Origin: UBA6054 sp963975575
GTDB lineage: Bacteria > Planctomycetota > Phycisphaerae > Phycisphaerales > UBA1924
Assembly (NCBI GenBank): GCA_963975575.1
Contig: CAXBHL010000001.1
Location: forward strand, 1,302,001-1,366,000
Direction of reading: 5' to 3'
Length of the DNA: 64,000 nt
A model generated the notes under the pieces. The model made no database searches, was not told where the DNA came from, and saw only the letters and a list, made by a program, of their open reading frames with translations. How positions within the stretch are numbered: position 1 is the first letter of the stretch; each line of letters starts with the position of its first letter. This document shows, one piece after another, positions 25,029 to 32,900 of the stretch. Position numbers and translations under genes: made by a program.

Positions 25029-26171
25029 GTGGCTGAACGACTGACCTACGCCATGATCGGCGGCGGAACGGGGTCCTTCATCGGGGCGGTGCACCGGCAC
25101 GCGATCGCGCTCGACGGCACGGCAACGCTCGTTGCCGGAGCGTTCTCGTCCACGCCGGAGCGGTCCAGATCTTCGGCGTCCGAGTTGGGCGTGGATCCGG
25201 CCCGTGCCTACGGCTCCTTCGAGGAACTGGCGGCCGGTGAGTCGGGGCGCACGGATCCCGTTGATTTCGTGGTCATCGTCACGCCCAACGACATGCATCA
25301 TCCCGCGGCCAAGGCCTGCCTCGACGCGGGATTGAACGTGGTGTGCGATAAGCCGTTCACGGTCACCAGCGCCCAGGCCGCGGAGCTGCGCGACCTGGCA
25401 TCGTCCAAGGGCCTGCTCTGCGCGGTGACGTACAACTATTCGGGCTATCCGATGGTGCGCCACGCGTCCGAACTGGTCCGGACCGGCATGCTCGGTAAGG
25501 TCCGAAAGGTGTACGCAGAGTATCACCAGGGCTGGCTGGCGACGGATCTGGAGAAGACCGGCCAGAAACAGGCATCTTGGCGGCAGGACCCGAAGCGCGC
25601 CGGCATGGGCGGGTCACTGGGCGACATCGGCACCCACGCCGAGCAGCTCGTCCGCTATGTGACCGGGCTGGAGGTCGAGTTGGTCTACGCGGAACTGACG
25701 AGTTTCGTCCACGGGCGGGTGCTGGACGACGATGCCAGCGTGCTGCTGCGGCTGTCGGACGGGGCGCGCGGCACCCTGACCTGTTCGCAGGTGTGCGTGG
25801 GTGAGGCCAACGGGTTGTCCCTGCGGGTCTACGGCGAGACGGGCGGAGTTGTCTGGCGGCAGGAGCGGGCCGAGGAACTGATCCTGACGCGGAAGGACGG
25901 GTCAAAGACCTTGCTCGGCCGCGGGATCGAAGGATTGAGCGATCGGGCTGCCCACGCGACCCGGCTGCCCGGCGGCCACCCGGAGGGCTTCATCGAAGCG
26001 TTCGCGAACGTGTATCGGGGGGTGGGCGAGGCGATCCACGCGGGCAAGTCGCGAACGAAGGCTGGGGTCTTGGCCGGTGAAGTGCCCGGGGCCGAGGACG
26101 GACGGCTCGGCGTGCGATTCGTTGAAGCGTGCGTGGAGAGTGGCGCGTCAGGCAGTTGGGTTGCGGTGTGA
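25029..26171 (+). CDS. Cytoplasmic Gfo/Idh/MocA oxidoreductase
   Basis: The 380-residue protein starts from the GTG at 25029, 3 bases after the previous stop. It has Y-A-M-I-G-G-G-T-G-S-F-I-G (the dinucleotide-binding loop), V-I-V-T-P-N-D-M-H-H, a C-D-K-P-F-T motif with Asp in place of the usual Glu of E-K-P, and D-I-G-T-H-A in the C-terminal domain, where the His may be catalytic. There is no export signal, so free NAD(P) is available. It is the only cytoplasmic member of five in the region. It is paired with the TIM-barrel protein and probably oxidises or reduces a sugar brought in by the divergent MFS transporter. Confidence 0.9.
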   Translation: MAERLTYAMIGGGTGSFIGAVHRHAIALDGTATLVAGAFSSTPERSRSSASELGVDPARAYGSFEELAAGESGRTDPVDFVVIVTPNDMHHPAAKACLDAGLNVVCDKPFTVTSAQAAELRDLASSKGLLCAVTYNYSGYPMVRHASELVRTGMLGKVRKVYAEYHQGWLATDLEKTGQKQASWRQDPKRAGMGGSLGDIGTHAEQLVRYVTGLEVELVYAELTSFVHGRVLDDDASVLLRLSDGARGTLTCSQVCVGEANGLSLRVYGETGGVVWRQERAEELILTRKDGSKTLLGRGIEGLSDRAAHATRLPGGHPEGFIEAFANVYRGVGEAIHAGKSRTKAGVLAGEVPGAEDGRLGVRFVEACVESGASGSWVAV

Positions 26172-26204
26172 ATCAGCGGGGGTACGGCGAGTTTCAACAA
26201 AAAG

Positions 26205-26228
26205 AGGCCGCGCGGACCCGCGCGGCCT
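26205..26228. terminator. Bidirectional terminator between converging genes
   Basis: AGGCCGCGCG (26205-26214) pairs with CGCGCGGCCT (26219-26228) around a GACC loop. On the minus strand the stem is followed by CTTTTTG, on the plus strand by GTTTCG. It serves the Gfo/Idh gene on the left and the DUF1080 gene on the right; the T tract is better for the minus-strand gene. Confidence 0.85.
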
Positions 26229-26274
26229 GTTTCGATTCTGTTGACACGATCGCGTGCCGTTGGAGCGTGGGGAA

Positions 26275-27471
26275 TCAGTCCAGCCTGAGCACGCGGATGT
26301 CCTTGAACATGATCTCGTTTCCGTCGTGGTGTCCCTGCACCGCCAGGTGCCCGGCGGCGTGCGATGTCAGGAAAGTATCAACCATGGGCACGCCGTTGAT
26401 CCACGTGCGGATGCGGTCGCCCTCGGCACGGATCCGGTAGTCGAACCAGGCGTTGTCGCGGGTGATGGGGGCCTTGATGTACGTCGGCCAGGCGGCGTTG
26501 TAGATGCACCCCGTGTAGTTCTTCGGGTCGTGCTGATCGATCTGGGCCTCGTAGCCGATCGGCCAGGGGTTGTTGGGGTCGGAATTGGGCTTGACGCGGA
26601 AGTACATGCCCGAGTTGCCTCGCTCGTTGACCTTCACGAGGGCTCTCATCTCGAAGTTCTGGAAGGTCGCGTTGGTGAAGAGGTGGCCGGGTCCGCCACG
26701 CCCCACGAGGGCGCCGTCTTCGATGGTCCAAGCGCCCGCGTCTTCGTGGAACCAGCCCTCGGGCACACCGTTGTCGTCCATCCCGGTGATCAGGTGCTTC
26801 ATGCCATCGGGTTCGGGGTCGGCGGAAAGGTCGTGGATACGGACGTTGCGGAACCGAAACGCGTGGCCGTGGTCCTGGAACGCGATGTAGCCGGTGGTGG
26901 CCCTTGAGTTCAAGGGCAGCGGCTGGTTCTCGTTGCGGAAGAAACCTCGCCCATCGAGGCGGGTGGCATCGTGGATGCGCCGCCCGTTGAGCCAGACATC
27001 GAGCAGATCGCCGACGAGGCGGATGCGGTACGTGTTCCAGCGCCCGGGCGGGTAAACGGCCATCTCCGCGGGCGCGACGGCCTCGTACACGGAGCCGCAG
27101 TTGCGTAGCCCTGGTTCCTCGTCGTGCGTGTCGAGGATCTGGACCTCGAAACCCGTGAAGGCGGGGTCGCCGCCGGACGAGCCGCGGAGACCGACGCCGG
27201 AGTTCCCACCCTCGGGCAGCCAGAAATCCAGCGAAAGGTCGAAGTCTCGATACATGCGGTCGGTGCGGAGCCACCCTCCCCGTCCGGGCTTGAGGGTGAC
27301 GATCTCGCCGTCCTTGACGCCCCACGCGTCCGGATCGCCGGACGAGACCCAGCCGGTCAGGTCCTTGCCGTTGAAGAGGTCGGTGGGGGCGTGGTCATCC
27401 GCAGCGTTGGCAGCGGGGGTCGCGATCGTGGTCAGGAGTGTCATCGCGGCGGCGAGCAGGGCGGGTCGCAT
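26275..27471 (-). CDS. Secreted protein with two DUF1080 (3-keto-disaccharide hydrolase) domains
   Basis: The 398-residue protein has a Sec signal peptide ending near A-N-A-A-D (about residue 24). Two DUF1080 domains (Pfam 3keto-disac_hyd) follow, at about 28-215 and 220-398. The first begins D-L-F-N-G-K-D-L-T-G-W; both contain the G-N-S-G-V/M segment, E-x-Q-I-D and a W-N/W-I-N-G pattern. The fold is a concanavalin-like jelly roll. Family members hydrolyse or hydrate 3-keto-glycosides, as after C3 oxidation by a Gfo/Idh enzyme. GAGGA lies 9 bases upstream of the ATG at 27471. The genes on its 5' side encode exported TIM-barrel and Gfo/Idh proteins, which fits an oxidise-then-cleave pathway. 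Confidence 0.92.
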   Translation of the reverse strand: MRPALLAAAMTLLTTIATPAANAADDHAPTDLFNGKDLTGWVSSGDPDAWGVKDGEIVTLKPGRGGWLRTDRMYRDFDLSLDFWLPEGGNSGVGLRGSSGGDPAFTGFEVQILDTHDEEPGLRNCGSVYEAVAPAEMAVYPPGRWNTYRIRLVGDLLDVWLNGRRIHDATRLDGRGFFRNENQPLPLNSRATTGYIAFQDHGHAFRFRNVRIHDLSADPEPDGMKHLITGMDDNGVPEGWFHEDAGAWTIEDGALVGRGGPGHLFTNATFQNFEMRALVKVNERGNSGMYFRVKPNSDPNNPWPIGYEAQIDQHDPKNYTGCIYNAAWPTYIKAPITRDNAWFDYRIRAEGDRIRTWINGVPMVDTFLTSHAAGHLAVQGHHDGNEIMFKDIRVLRLD

Positions 27472-27512
27472 GGGGTGGATCCTCGATGGTGCGTGGTTTG
27501 TGTGGGGTGAGT

Positions 27513-28433
27513 TTACGCGGGGTCGCAGGCGCGGTACGCGTCGATGACCGCGCGTTCGCCCTCGGCGCCCGGTTTGGCGTTGCCGTGCTCCATGCCGAGC
27601 ACGCCGGTGAAGCCCTTGTTCTTGATGCGGGAGAAGATGTTGGCGTAGTTGATCTCGCCGGTGGTCGGCTCCCGCCGTCCGGGATTGTCGCCCATCTGGA
27701 AGTACGCGATCTGGTCCCAACTCCGTTCGATGTTGTCGATCAGGTTGCCCTCGGTGGCCTGCTGGTGGTAGATGTCGCAGAGAATCTTGCACGAGGGGCT
27801 GTTGACCGCGTGGCAGATCTGGTACGCGTGGCCCATCTCGGCCAGCAGCATGTTGGGGTGGTCGCGGGGATTCAGCGGCTCAAGCACCATCACGATCCCG
27901 TGGGGCTCGAGGATGTCGCAGGCCCGGCGGAGCGATTCCACGGCGTAGGCGGTCTGATACTCGAGGGGGATTCGGGGTTCACGAGTGCCCGGTACGACGG
28001 TGGCCCACCTCGCGTTGATACGTTGGGCGATTTCGACGGCCGCCCGGGCCTCGTCAAGGAACCTGCTCCGGTCGTCGTCTCGGTTTCGGGAGAGTGTCGG
28101 TCCCCACGCCGTGCTCGGGTTGAGTACGAAGACGCCCATGGTCATATCCAGCCGTTCCATCGCGGCGGCGATGCGGGATTGCTCCTCGACCGAGCGTCCC
28201 CCCATGCCGTTGTCTTCCCAGGCCGTGAATCCCTCGGCGGCGGCGAACTCGAGCTGGGCGACCGGATCGCCCCCCGCGAGGTTGTTGAACATGCCGAAGT
28301 GGGGGGCGAAGTGCATCGAGAACTTGCCCGTGCGACGGTCAGAAGGCGCGCGTGCGGCGGGGACACCCGGCACGGCGGCCGAGGCGGCCAGACCGAGCGC
28401 GCCCGCGCTGGCGATGAAACTGCGTCGGTCCAT
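27513..28433 (-). CDS. Tat-exported hydroxypyruvate-isomerase-like TIM-barrel protein
   Basis: The 306-residue protein begins with the Tat motif D-R-R-S-F-I-A-S and an alanine-rich signal to about residue 29. The mature domain resembles the Hyi/xylose-isomerase-like TIM barrel. It has F-A-P-H-F-G-M-F, G-F-T-A-W-E-D-N-G-M-G, V-M-V-L-E-P-L-N (metal-ligand Glu), C-D-I-Y-H-Q-Q, Q-M-G-D-N-P-G-R and G-V-L-G-M-E-H-G. D-x-P-G-R-x-E-P-x-x-G-E-I-N-Y is a hallmark of the hydroxypyruvate isomerase group. GAGGAG 8 bases upstream supports the ATG at 28433. It lies between exported Gfo/Idh and DUF1080 genes with 40-50 base gaps, so they are likely one operon. Confidence 0.9.
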   Translation of the reverse strand: MDRRSFIASAGALGLAASAAVPGVPAARAPSDRRTGKFSMHFAPHFGMFNNLAGGDPVAQLEFAAAEGFTAWEDNGMGGRSVEEQSRIAAAMERLDMTMGVFVLNPSTAWGPTLSRNRDDDRSRFLDEARAAVEIAQRINARWATVVPGTREPRIPLEYQTAYAVESLRRACDILEPHGIVMVLEPLNPRDHPNMLLAEMGHAYQICHAVNSPSCKILCDIYHQQATEGNLIDNIERSWDQIAYFQMGDNPGRREPTTGEINYANIFSRIKNKGFTGVLGMEHGNAKPGAEGERAVIDAYRACDPA

Positions 28434-28482
28434 GAAATCGCTCCTCGATGGAATGTGCTCGTGAGTCTCTTTGGGTTCATGA

Positions 28483-29766
28483 TCAGATGAGTGGTGTGCG
28501 GCCGGGCTGGGGCACCGGGCGAACCGGGAGATCGCCGAACGCGTATGCCGCCGGGCTCAGATCCAACTGAGAGTGAAGGGCCTGCTCCCAGGTGACGGCC
28601 TTTCCGGTGTACGCGCTCATGCGGCCCATGATGGCGGTCAGCGTCGACTCGGCGACCCGTCGGGCCTCGTTCAGGTACGGCCCGTCGCCGCGCACGGACG
28701 CGAGCAGGTTCACATGCTCGTGCACGTACGGATTTCCGTTATTGCCCGAGAATCTCCATGCCGAGCCGTTGTTGATGACGGCGTAGCCGGGGCGGGTGGT
28801 CAGCGAGCCCTCGGATCCAAAAATCGTCTCTTCGACACGCCCGTCGGTGCCGTCCTGCTGGCGACAGAAACTCAGGGCCTGGCGGCCGTCCCCGTATTCG
28901 TACTCAATGGCGAAGTGATCGAAGATGTTGCCGAACTTCTCTTCGGTGCGCATCTGCCGGCCGCCCATGCCGTAGGCCCGGGTGGGGTGCCCGCCCATGG
29001 CCCAGTTGACCACATCGAGGTTGTGGATGTGCTGCTCGCAGATGTGGTCACCCGAAAGCCAGCAGAAGTAGAGCCAGTTGCGGCACTGCCACTCCATGTC
29101 CGAGTACTCGGGCTTGCGTTCGTGGACCCAGAGGCCGCCCTGGTTCCAGGCGCAGCGGGCGGAGATCACCTCCCCGATGTCTCCGTCCTTGATCCGCTGC
29201 ATCGCCTCCAGATAGCACGGCTCGTGCCGACGCTGGGTCCCGGCGACCACCGAGAGATTCTTCGCCTTGGCCTGCTCCGCGGCCGCGATCACCGTACGGA
29301 CACCCGCCGGGTCCACGGCAACCGGCTTCTCCATGAACACGTGCTTGCCGGCGTTGACGGCCGTTTGGAAATGCATCGGCCGGAAGCCGGGCGGTGTGGC
29401 GAGGATCACCAGATCGACGTCGGGCAGCGAACAGACCTTCTCGTGGCAGTCGAACCCCGTGAACGTGCGGCCCTCGACATCGATCCGGCCCTTGAAGTCC
29501 TCGGAGTCGTTCAGATAGCCGAGCGAGCCGTTGAGCCGGTCCGCGAACAGGTCGCCCATCGCGACGATCCGGGTCGACGGGTGGGCCTCGAGCACGTTGT
29601 ACGCGGCGCCCGTGCCACGCCCGCCGCAGCCGATCACCCCGACGCGGACCGCGTCCGCCCCGCCGTTCGTCCAGCCGGAGCCGAACGAGGGCAGCACGGT
29701 GGCGGCCAGGCTCGTGCCAGCAGCCGCTTTGATAAAATCGCGACGCGTCCAGTCGTTCGTGTTCAT
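28483..29766 (-). CDS. Tat-exported Gfo/Idh/MocA oxidoreductase
   Basis: The 427-residue protein has a Tat signal (W-T-R-R-D-F-I-K-A-A-A, then a hydrophobic stretch to about residue 30). V-G-V-I-G-C-G-G-R-G-T-G forms the dinucleotide loop, with L-A-T-P-P-G-F-R, M-E-K-P-V-A (intact E-K-P) and H-I-C-E-Q-H-I-H-N-L-D-V in the substrate domain. It closely resembles the 30746 protein along its whole length, so the two are probably paralogues. AGGAGG 8-10 bases before the ATG at 29766 marks the start. The downstream neighbours are the exported TIM-barrel and DUF1080 genes. Confidence 0.93.
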   Translation of the reverse strand: MNTNDWTRRDFIKAAAGTSLAATVLPSFGSGWTNGGADAVRVGVIGCGGRGTGAAYNVLEAHPSTRIVAMGDLFADRLNGSLGYLNDSEDFKGRIDVEGRTFTGFDCHEKVCSLPDVDLVILATPPGFRPMHFQTAVNAGKHVFMEKPVAVDPAGVRTVIAAAEQAKAKNLSVVAGTQRRHEPCYLEAMQRIKDGDIGEVISARCAWNQGGLWVHERKPEYSDMEWQCRNWLYFCWLSGDHICEQHIHNLDVVNWAMGGHPTRAYGMGGRQMRTEEKFGNIFDHFAIEYEYGDGRQALSFCRQQDGTDGRVEETIFGSEGSLTTRPGYAVINNGSAWRFSGNNGNPYVHEHVNLLASVRGDGPYLNEARRVAESTLTAIMGRMSAYTGKAVTWEQALHSQLDLSPAAYAFGDLPVRPVPQPGRTPLI

Positions 29767-29792
29767 GGTTGGTTCCCTCCTGTCGTTTCGTG

Positions 29793-30749
29793 TCATGCCT
29801 GACCGAAGACCGTCTCCATGCGTCTGGCGATGTCGGCGAGGCGTTCGGGACCGCCTCCACCCACCTCGGCCGCCGCCCACCCGGAATAGCCGATGCGACG
29901 CAGCGCGTCCCGGACTCGGTCCCAGCCGACGTCGCCCTCGCCGATCTCAACCCCGAAGCCTTTCCAGAGTCCCTCGTCGTCGCGGCGCTTGCGGCTGTAC
30001 TCCTTCACGTCGAGCTTGAGGATCCGGTGGCCCAGCGTGTCGATCCATTGCTCTGGCCAGCCGTAGTTGACGATGTTTCCGATGTCGAAGTGCCAGCCGA
30101 ACACTCGCCGGTCGATGCCATTTTCTAGCTTATCGCTGTATCGCGCGGCTTCGAGCGGGCTGAGGAGGAAGTTGTTCCAGACGTTCTCGAACGCGATGTG
30201 CAGACCCAGATCGGCGGCCAGCGGTGCGGCGGCCCGCATGGCCTGCTGCGAGAGCTCGTACGCGTCCGCGTACCCCATCGACTGGTTGACCACCGCCGGC
30301 ACGACCAGCACGGACGAGCCACCGAAGGCCTTGCAGTCCCGCAGGGCGGTCTCCAGTGCGACGCGGGCCTCGGCCTGCACCCCGGGCTCGGGATGATTGA
30401 ACGGTTTGGACCAGTGCGTGGAGAGCACCACGCCAGGCACCTCCATCCCGGTCTTGTCCTTTGCGGCCAGCACCGTCTCGGCGTTGTAGGGGCCCGGACT
30501 GTCGAGTTCGACACCGCCAAACCCCGCGTCGCGGGCGGCCGCGAACTTGTCCGCGAGCGAGCCCTCCACGCCGATCATGCCGATCTTCAGGGCCTTGCGG
30601 ATCCGCAGTCGCTCCGTGGAGGGGATTGGGTTACGGCCGGCCGCGGCGGGTGCCGTCCCCGGTTGGGCCCGCAGGCCGGCCATCGAGAGCCCGGCGGCCC
30701 CCGCGAGGGTCATCCCTACGAATGCGCGGCGATCGATGGGCGCGGTCAC
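29793..30749 (-). CDS. Tat-exported sugar isomerase/epimerase-like TIM-barrel protein
   Basis: The 318-residue protein starts with the Tat motif D-R-R-A-F-V-G-M and a signal to about residue 25. The barrel shows G-F-G-G-V-E-L-D-S-P-G, L-H-I-A-F-E-N-V-W-N-N (metal-ligand Glu), G-W-H-F-D-I-G-N, I-L-K-L-D-V-K-E-Y and a C-terminal G-W-A-A-A-E-V-G-G-G-G. The GTG at 30749 overlaps the TGA of the upstream Gfo/Idh gene (GTGA), so the two are translationally coupled. The open frame upstream of this GTG is a shadow of that gene. The joint arrangement suggests that the barrel protein processes the product of the oxidoreductase. Confidence 0.9.
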   Translation of the reverse strand: MTAPIDRRAFVGMTLAGAAGLSMAGLRAQPGTAPAAAGRNPIPSTERLRIRKALKIGMIGVEGSLADKFAAARDAGFGGVELDSPGPYNAETVLAAKDKTGMEVPGVVLSTHWSKPFNHPEPGVQAEARVALETALRDCKAFGGSSVLVVPAVVNQSMGYADAYELSQQAMRAAAPLAADLGLHIAFENVWNNFLLSPLEAARYSDKLENGIDRRVFGWHFDIGNIVNYGWPEQWIDTLGHRILKLDVKEYSRKRRDDEGLWKGFGVEIGEGDVGWDRVRDALRRIGYSGWAAAEVGGGGPERLADIARRMETVFGQA

Positions 30750-32083
30750 GAGAGCACCGTCTTTCCCGGGATGGCCATCTCGGGCATCGGCCGAGGGCCG
30801 AAGGCCCACGTGTTGTTGCGTAGGTCTTCCGTGCTGTTCATGGCCTGCTCCCAGGTGACCGCCTGTCCGGTGTAGGCCGCCATGCGGCCCATGATGCCCA
30901 GCAGGGTTGAGTGCGACATGAACACGCCGTCATTGACCGGCGTACCGGCGCGGACGGCCTTGAAGAGGAGGTCGTGCTCGCGCTGGTACATATCGTTGGA
31001 CTTGGCGGTGCCCCGCCACGGATTGGCACCCTCGATCGTGTGGCTCTGCTGCCACGGCTGCATCGTGCAGACGCCCTCGGAACCGAGGAACATCACCGAG
31101 TTGTCCGATGGCGTGTTCTCCCAGTGCCGGCACATGTGGTAGGCGCGGACCCCGCCAGGGTACTCGTACGTGACCGAGAAGTGGTCGTACACGTTCCCGG
31201 TTTCCGGGGCGTCTGGCCGTGTCTGGCGTCCGCCGACGGCCCAGCACCGCTCCGGCGGTTGGTCACCCATCGCCCAGGCCTGCCAGTCGATCGCGTGGAC
31301 GGCCTGTTCGACGATGTGGTCGCCGGAGAGCGGGTGGAAGTAGTGCCAGTTCCGTGTCATGAACTCGGCGTCGGTCCAGCCCGGTTGGCGGGGCTTGGGC
31401 TGGACCCACCCGGTCGTGTTGTAGGTGGTTTGGATCGCGCGGATCTGGCCGATGCCGCCGGCCTTGAGTTTGGCGAAGGTTTCCTTGACCTGATCCTGGT
31501 AGCGCCAGCAGAAGCCCGACATCAACGAAAGGTTCTTCTCCTTCGCGATCCGCGCCGACTCGAGCACCGATCGCACGCCCGGTGCATCGACCGCCACGGG
31601 TTTTTCGCAGAACACGTGCTTGCCGGCGTCGACCGCCGCCCGCAGGTGCAGCGGTCGAAACCCGGGTGGGGTGGTCAGCAGCACCACGTCGACGCCCGAA
31701 TCGATGACGTTCTGGTAGCAGTCGAAGCCCGAGTGCATCCGTTCCGCGTCCACACGGACCTTGTGCTTGGCCGCGGCCTCCGGGTCCTCGGCGTCCTCCT
31801 TCACGCTGTCGACCGCGTAGTTCAGGCACGGGATGATCCGCTCGGGGTACAGATCGCCCATCGCCCACAGCACGGCGTCCGGATCCGCGGCCAACGCCTG
31901 GACGACCGCCCCGGTGCCGCGCCCGCCGCATCCGATGACCCCGACCTTGAGAATCTCGCCCTCTTTCCGACGCAGGGGAAGGGCCGAGGCGGCGGACTGG
32001 GCCGTGCCGAGGACCGCGGCGGCCCCCATCGCCAGCCCGGCCGCGTTGAACTCGCGTCGTGTCCAGCGTCGCTCATCGGTCAT
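30746..32083 (-). CDS. Tat-exported Gfo/Idh/MocA oxidoreductase
   Basis: The 445-residue protein has a Tat signal (W-T-R-R-E-F-N-A-A-G) running to about residue 35. V-G-V-I-G-C-G-G-R-G-T-G, L-T-T-P-P-G-F-R, C-E-K-P-V-A and G-D-H-I-V-E-Q-A-V-H-A-I-D follow, in the same order as in the 28483 paralogue. I choose the ATG at 32083 because AGGAG lies 7 bases upstream; an ATG 6 bases earlier (32089) would put the AGGAG only one base away. The start overlaps the end of the SUMF1-like gene by 11 bases, and its stop overlaps the start of the next TIM-barrel gene. The three form a tightly coupled minus-strand operon. Confidence 0.93.
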   Translation of the reverse strand: MTDERRWTRREFNAAGLAMGAAAVLGTAQSAASALPLRRKEGEILKVGVIGCGGRGTGAVVQALAADPDAVLWAMGDLYPERIIPCLNYAVDSVKEDAEDPEAAAKHKVRVDAERMHSGFDCYQNVIDSGVDVVLLTTPPGFRPLHLRAAVDAGKHVFCEKPVAVDAPGVRSVLESARIAKEKNLSLMSGFCWRYQDQVKETFAKLKAGGIGQIRAIQTTYNTTGWVQPKPRQPGWTDAEFMTRNWHYFHPLSGDHIVEQAVHAIDWQAWAMGDQPPERCWAVGGRQTRPDAPETGNVYDHFSVTYEYPGGVRAYHMCRHWENTPSDNSVMFLGSEGVCTMQPWQQSHTIEGANPWRGTAKSNDMYQREHDLLFKAVRAGTPVNDGVFMSHSTLLGIMGRMAAYTGQAVTWEQAMNSTEDLRNNTWAFGPRPMPEMAIPGKTVLS

Positions 32084-32900
32084 CGTCATGCTCCTGGGGG
32101 ATGTCGTCCTCTGTGACGAAGCGGAAGCCGACCCAGCTGCAGTCGGCCAGCCACCATTGGCTCTTGGGTATCTGCGGATCGCTGGCGTTCCACGAGCGTT
32201 CCTGCTGCTGCGTCGAACTTGGGGTGCAATCCGTCGCCGGGTCACGGTAGCTCCCGCCCATCGCGACCGGTCGGCGTCCGTCGGTCATGACCCACTCGGC
32301 GACATTCCCGAGGGTGTCGTGCAGCCCGTTCTGGTTCGCCGGTTGGCGTGCGACCGGATGGGTGGTGTGCCCGGCGTTCTCGACGGTCCAGGCATGGGGG
32401 TCCGCCGGGGTCGCGAAGGCGGTCCACTCATCCGCGGTGGGCAGGCGGAAGGCGATCCCGGACTTTGCGGACAGCCACGCGCAGAAACCCTCGGCCGCGG
32501 TGCGGGTCATGCCCATGGCCGGGTAGCCCTGGTGCCCGAAGCCGCGGTCCGGCGGCACGTACGGTTTGCTCGGCCGGGCGATCGCGTCCGCGGGCTCGCC
32601 CTCCGGCTGGTCCAACCGGTAGACGAACACGTCGTACAACTCCCACGGCACCTCGGTGGTGAGTACCCAGATCGCGTGCGTCGGGCCGCTCGGGTCTGCG
32701 TCCGGGGCCGGCGTTTCGACCAGGGCGAGTTCGAACGAGACGGTTGTTCCCGGGACGCGGACGGTCCGCGTCTCGTAGGCTTGCTGACCGGCGGGATCGG
32801 TGGCCGTCCCCGGGGCGGCCGCGGGCTGGGCGAGGAGAGCGGAAGTGGACAGAGCGATCAACAACACCGCGCGGACGCACCGGGCGAAACAGATGCTCAT
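32073..32900 (-). CDS. Secreted SUMF1/formylglycine-generating-enzyme-fold protein
   Basis: The 275-residue protein has a Sec signal peptide ending near L-L-A-Q-P (about residue 25). A compact FGE-sulfatase/SUMF1-like domain follows. Recognisable parts are the W-E-L-Y-D-V-F stretch, G-M-T-R-T-A-A-E-G-F-C-A-W-L, F-R-L-P-T-A-D-E-W, N-V-A-E-W-V, the G-G-S-Y-R-D loop and the terminal W-V-G-F-R-F-V. This fold is shared by sulfatase activators, EgtB-like proteins and binding proteins; the active-site cysteines are not evident, so a binding or structural role is likely. AGGAGG precedes the ATG at 32900. Its first 56 bases are also coding on the opposite strand for the ApbE lipoprotein if that starts at 32845. 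Confidence 0.82.
   Translation of the reverse strand: MSICFARCVRAVLLIALSTSALLAQPAAAPGTATDPAGQQAYETRTVRVPGTTVSFELALVETPAPDADPSGPTHAIWVLTTEVPWELYDVFVYRLDQPEGEPADAIARPSKPYVPPDRGFGHQGYPAMGMTRTAAEGFCAWLSAKSGIAFRLPTADEWTAFATPADPHAWTVENAGHTTHPVARQPANQNGLHDTLGNVAEWVMTDGRRPVAMGGSYRDPATDCTPSSTQQQERSWNASDPQIPKSQWWLADCSWVGFRFVTEDDIPQEHDDDR

Noticed and set aside
26205..26228. The GC-rich palindrome as a regulatory operator
   Set aside because: Its position between converging stop codons and the T tracts on both sides fit a bidirectional terminator.
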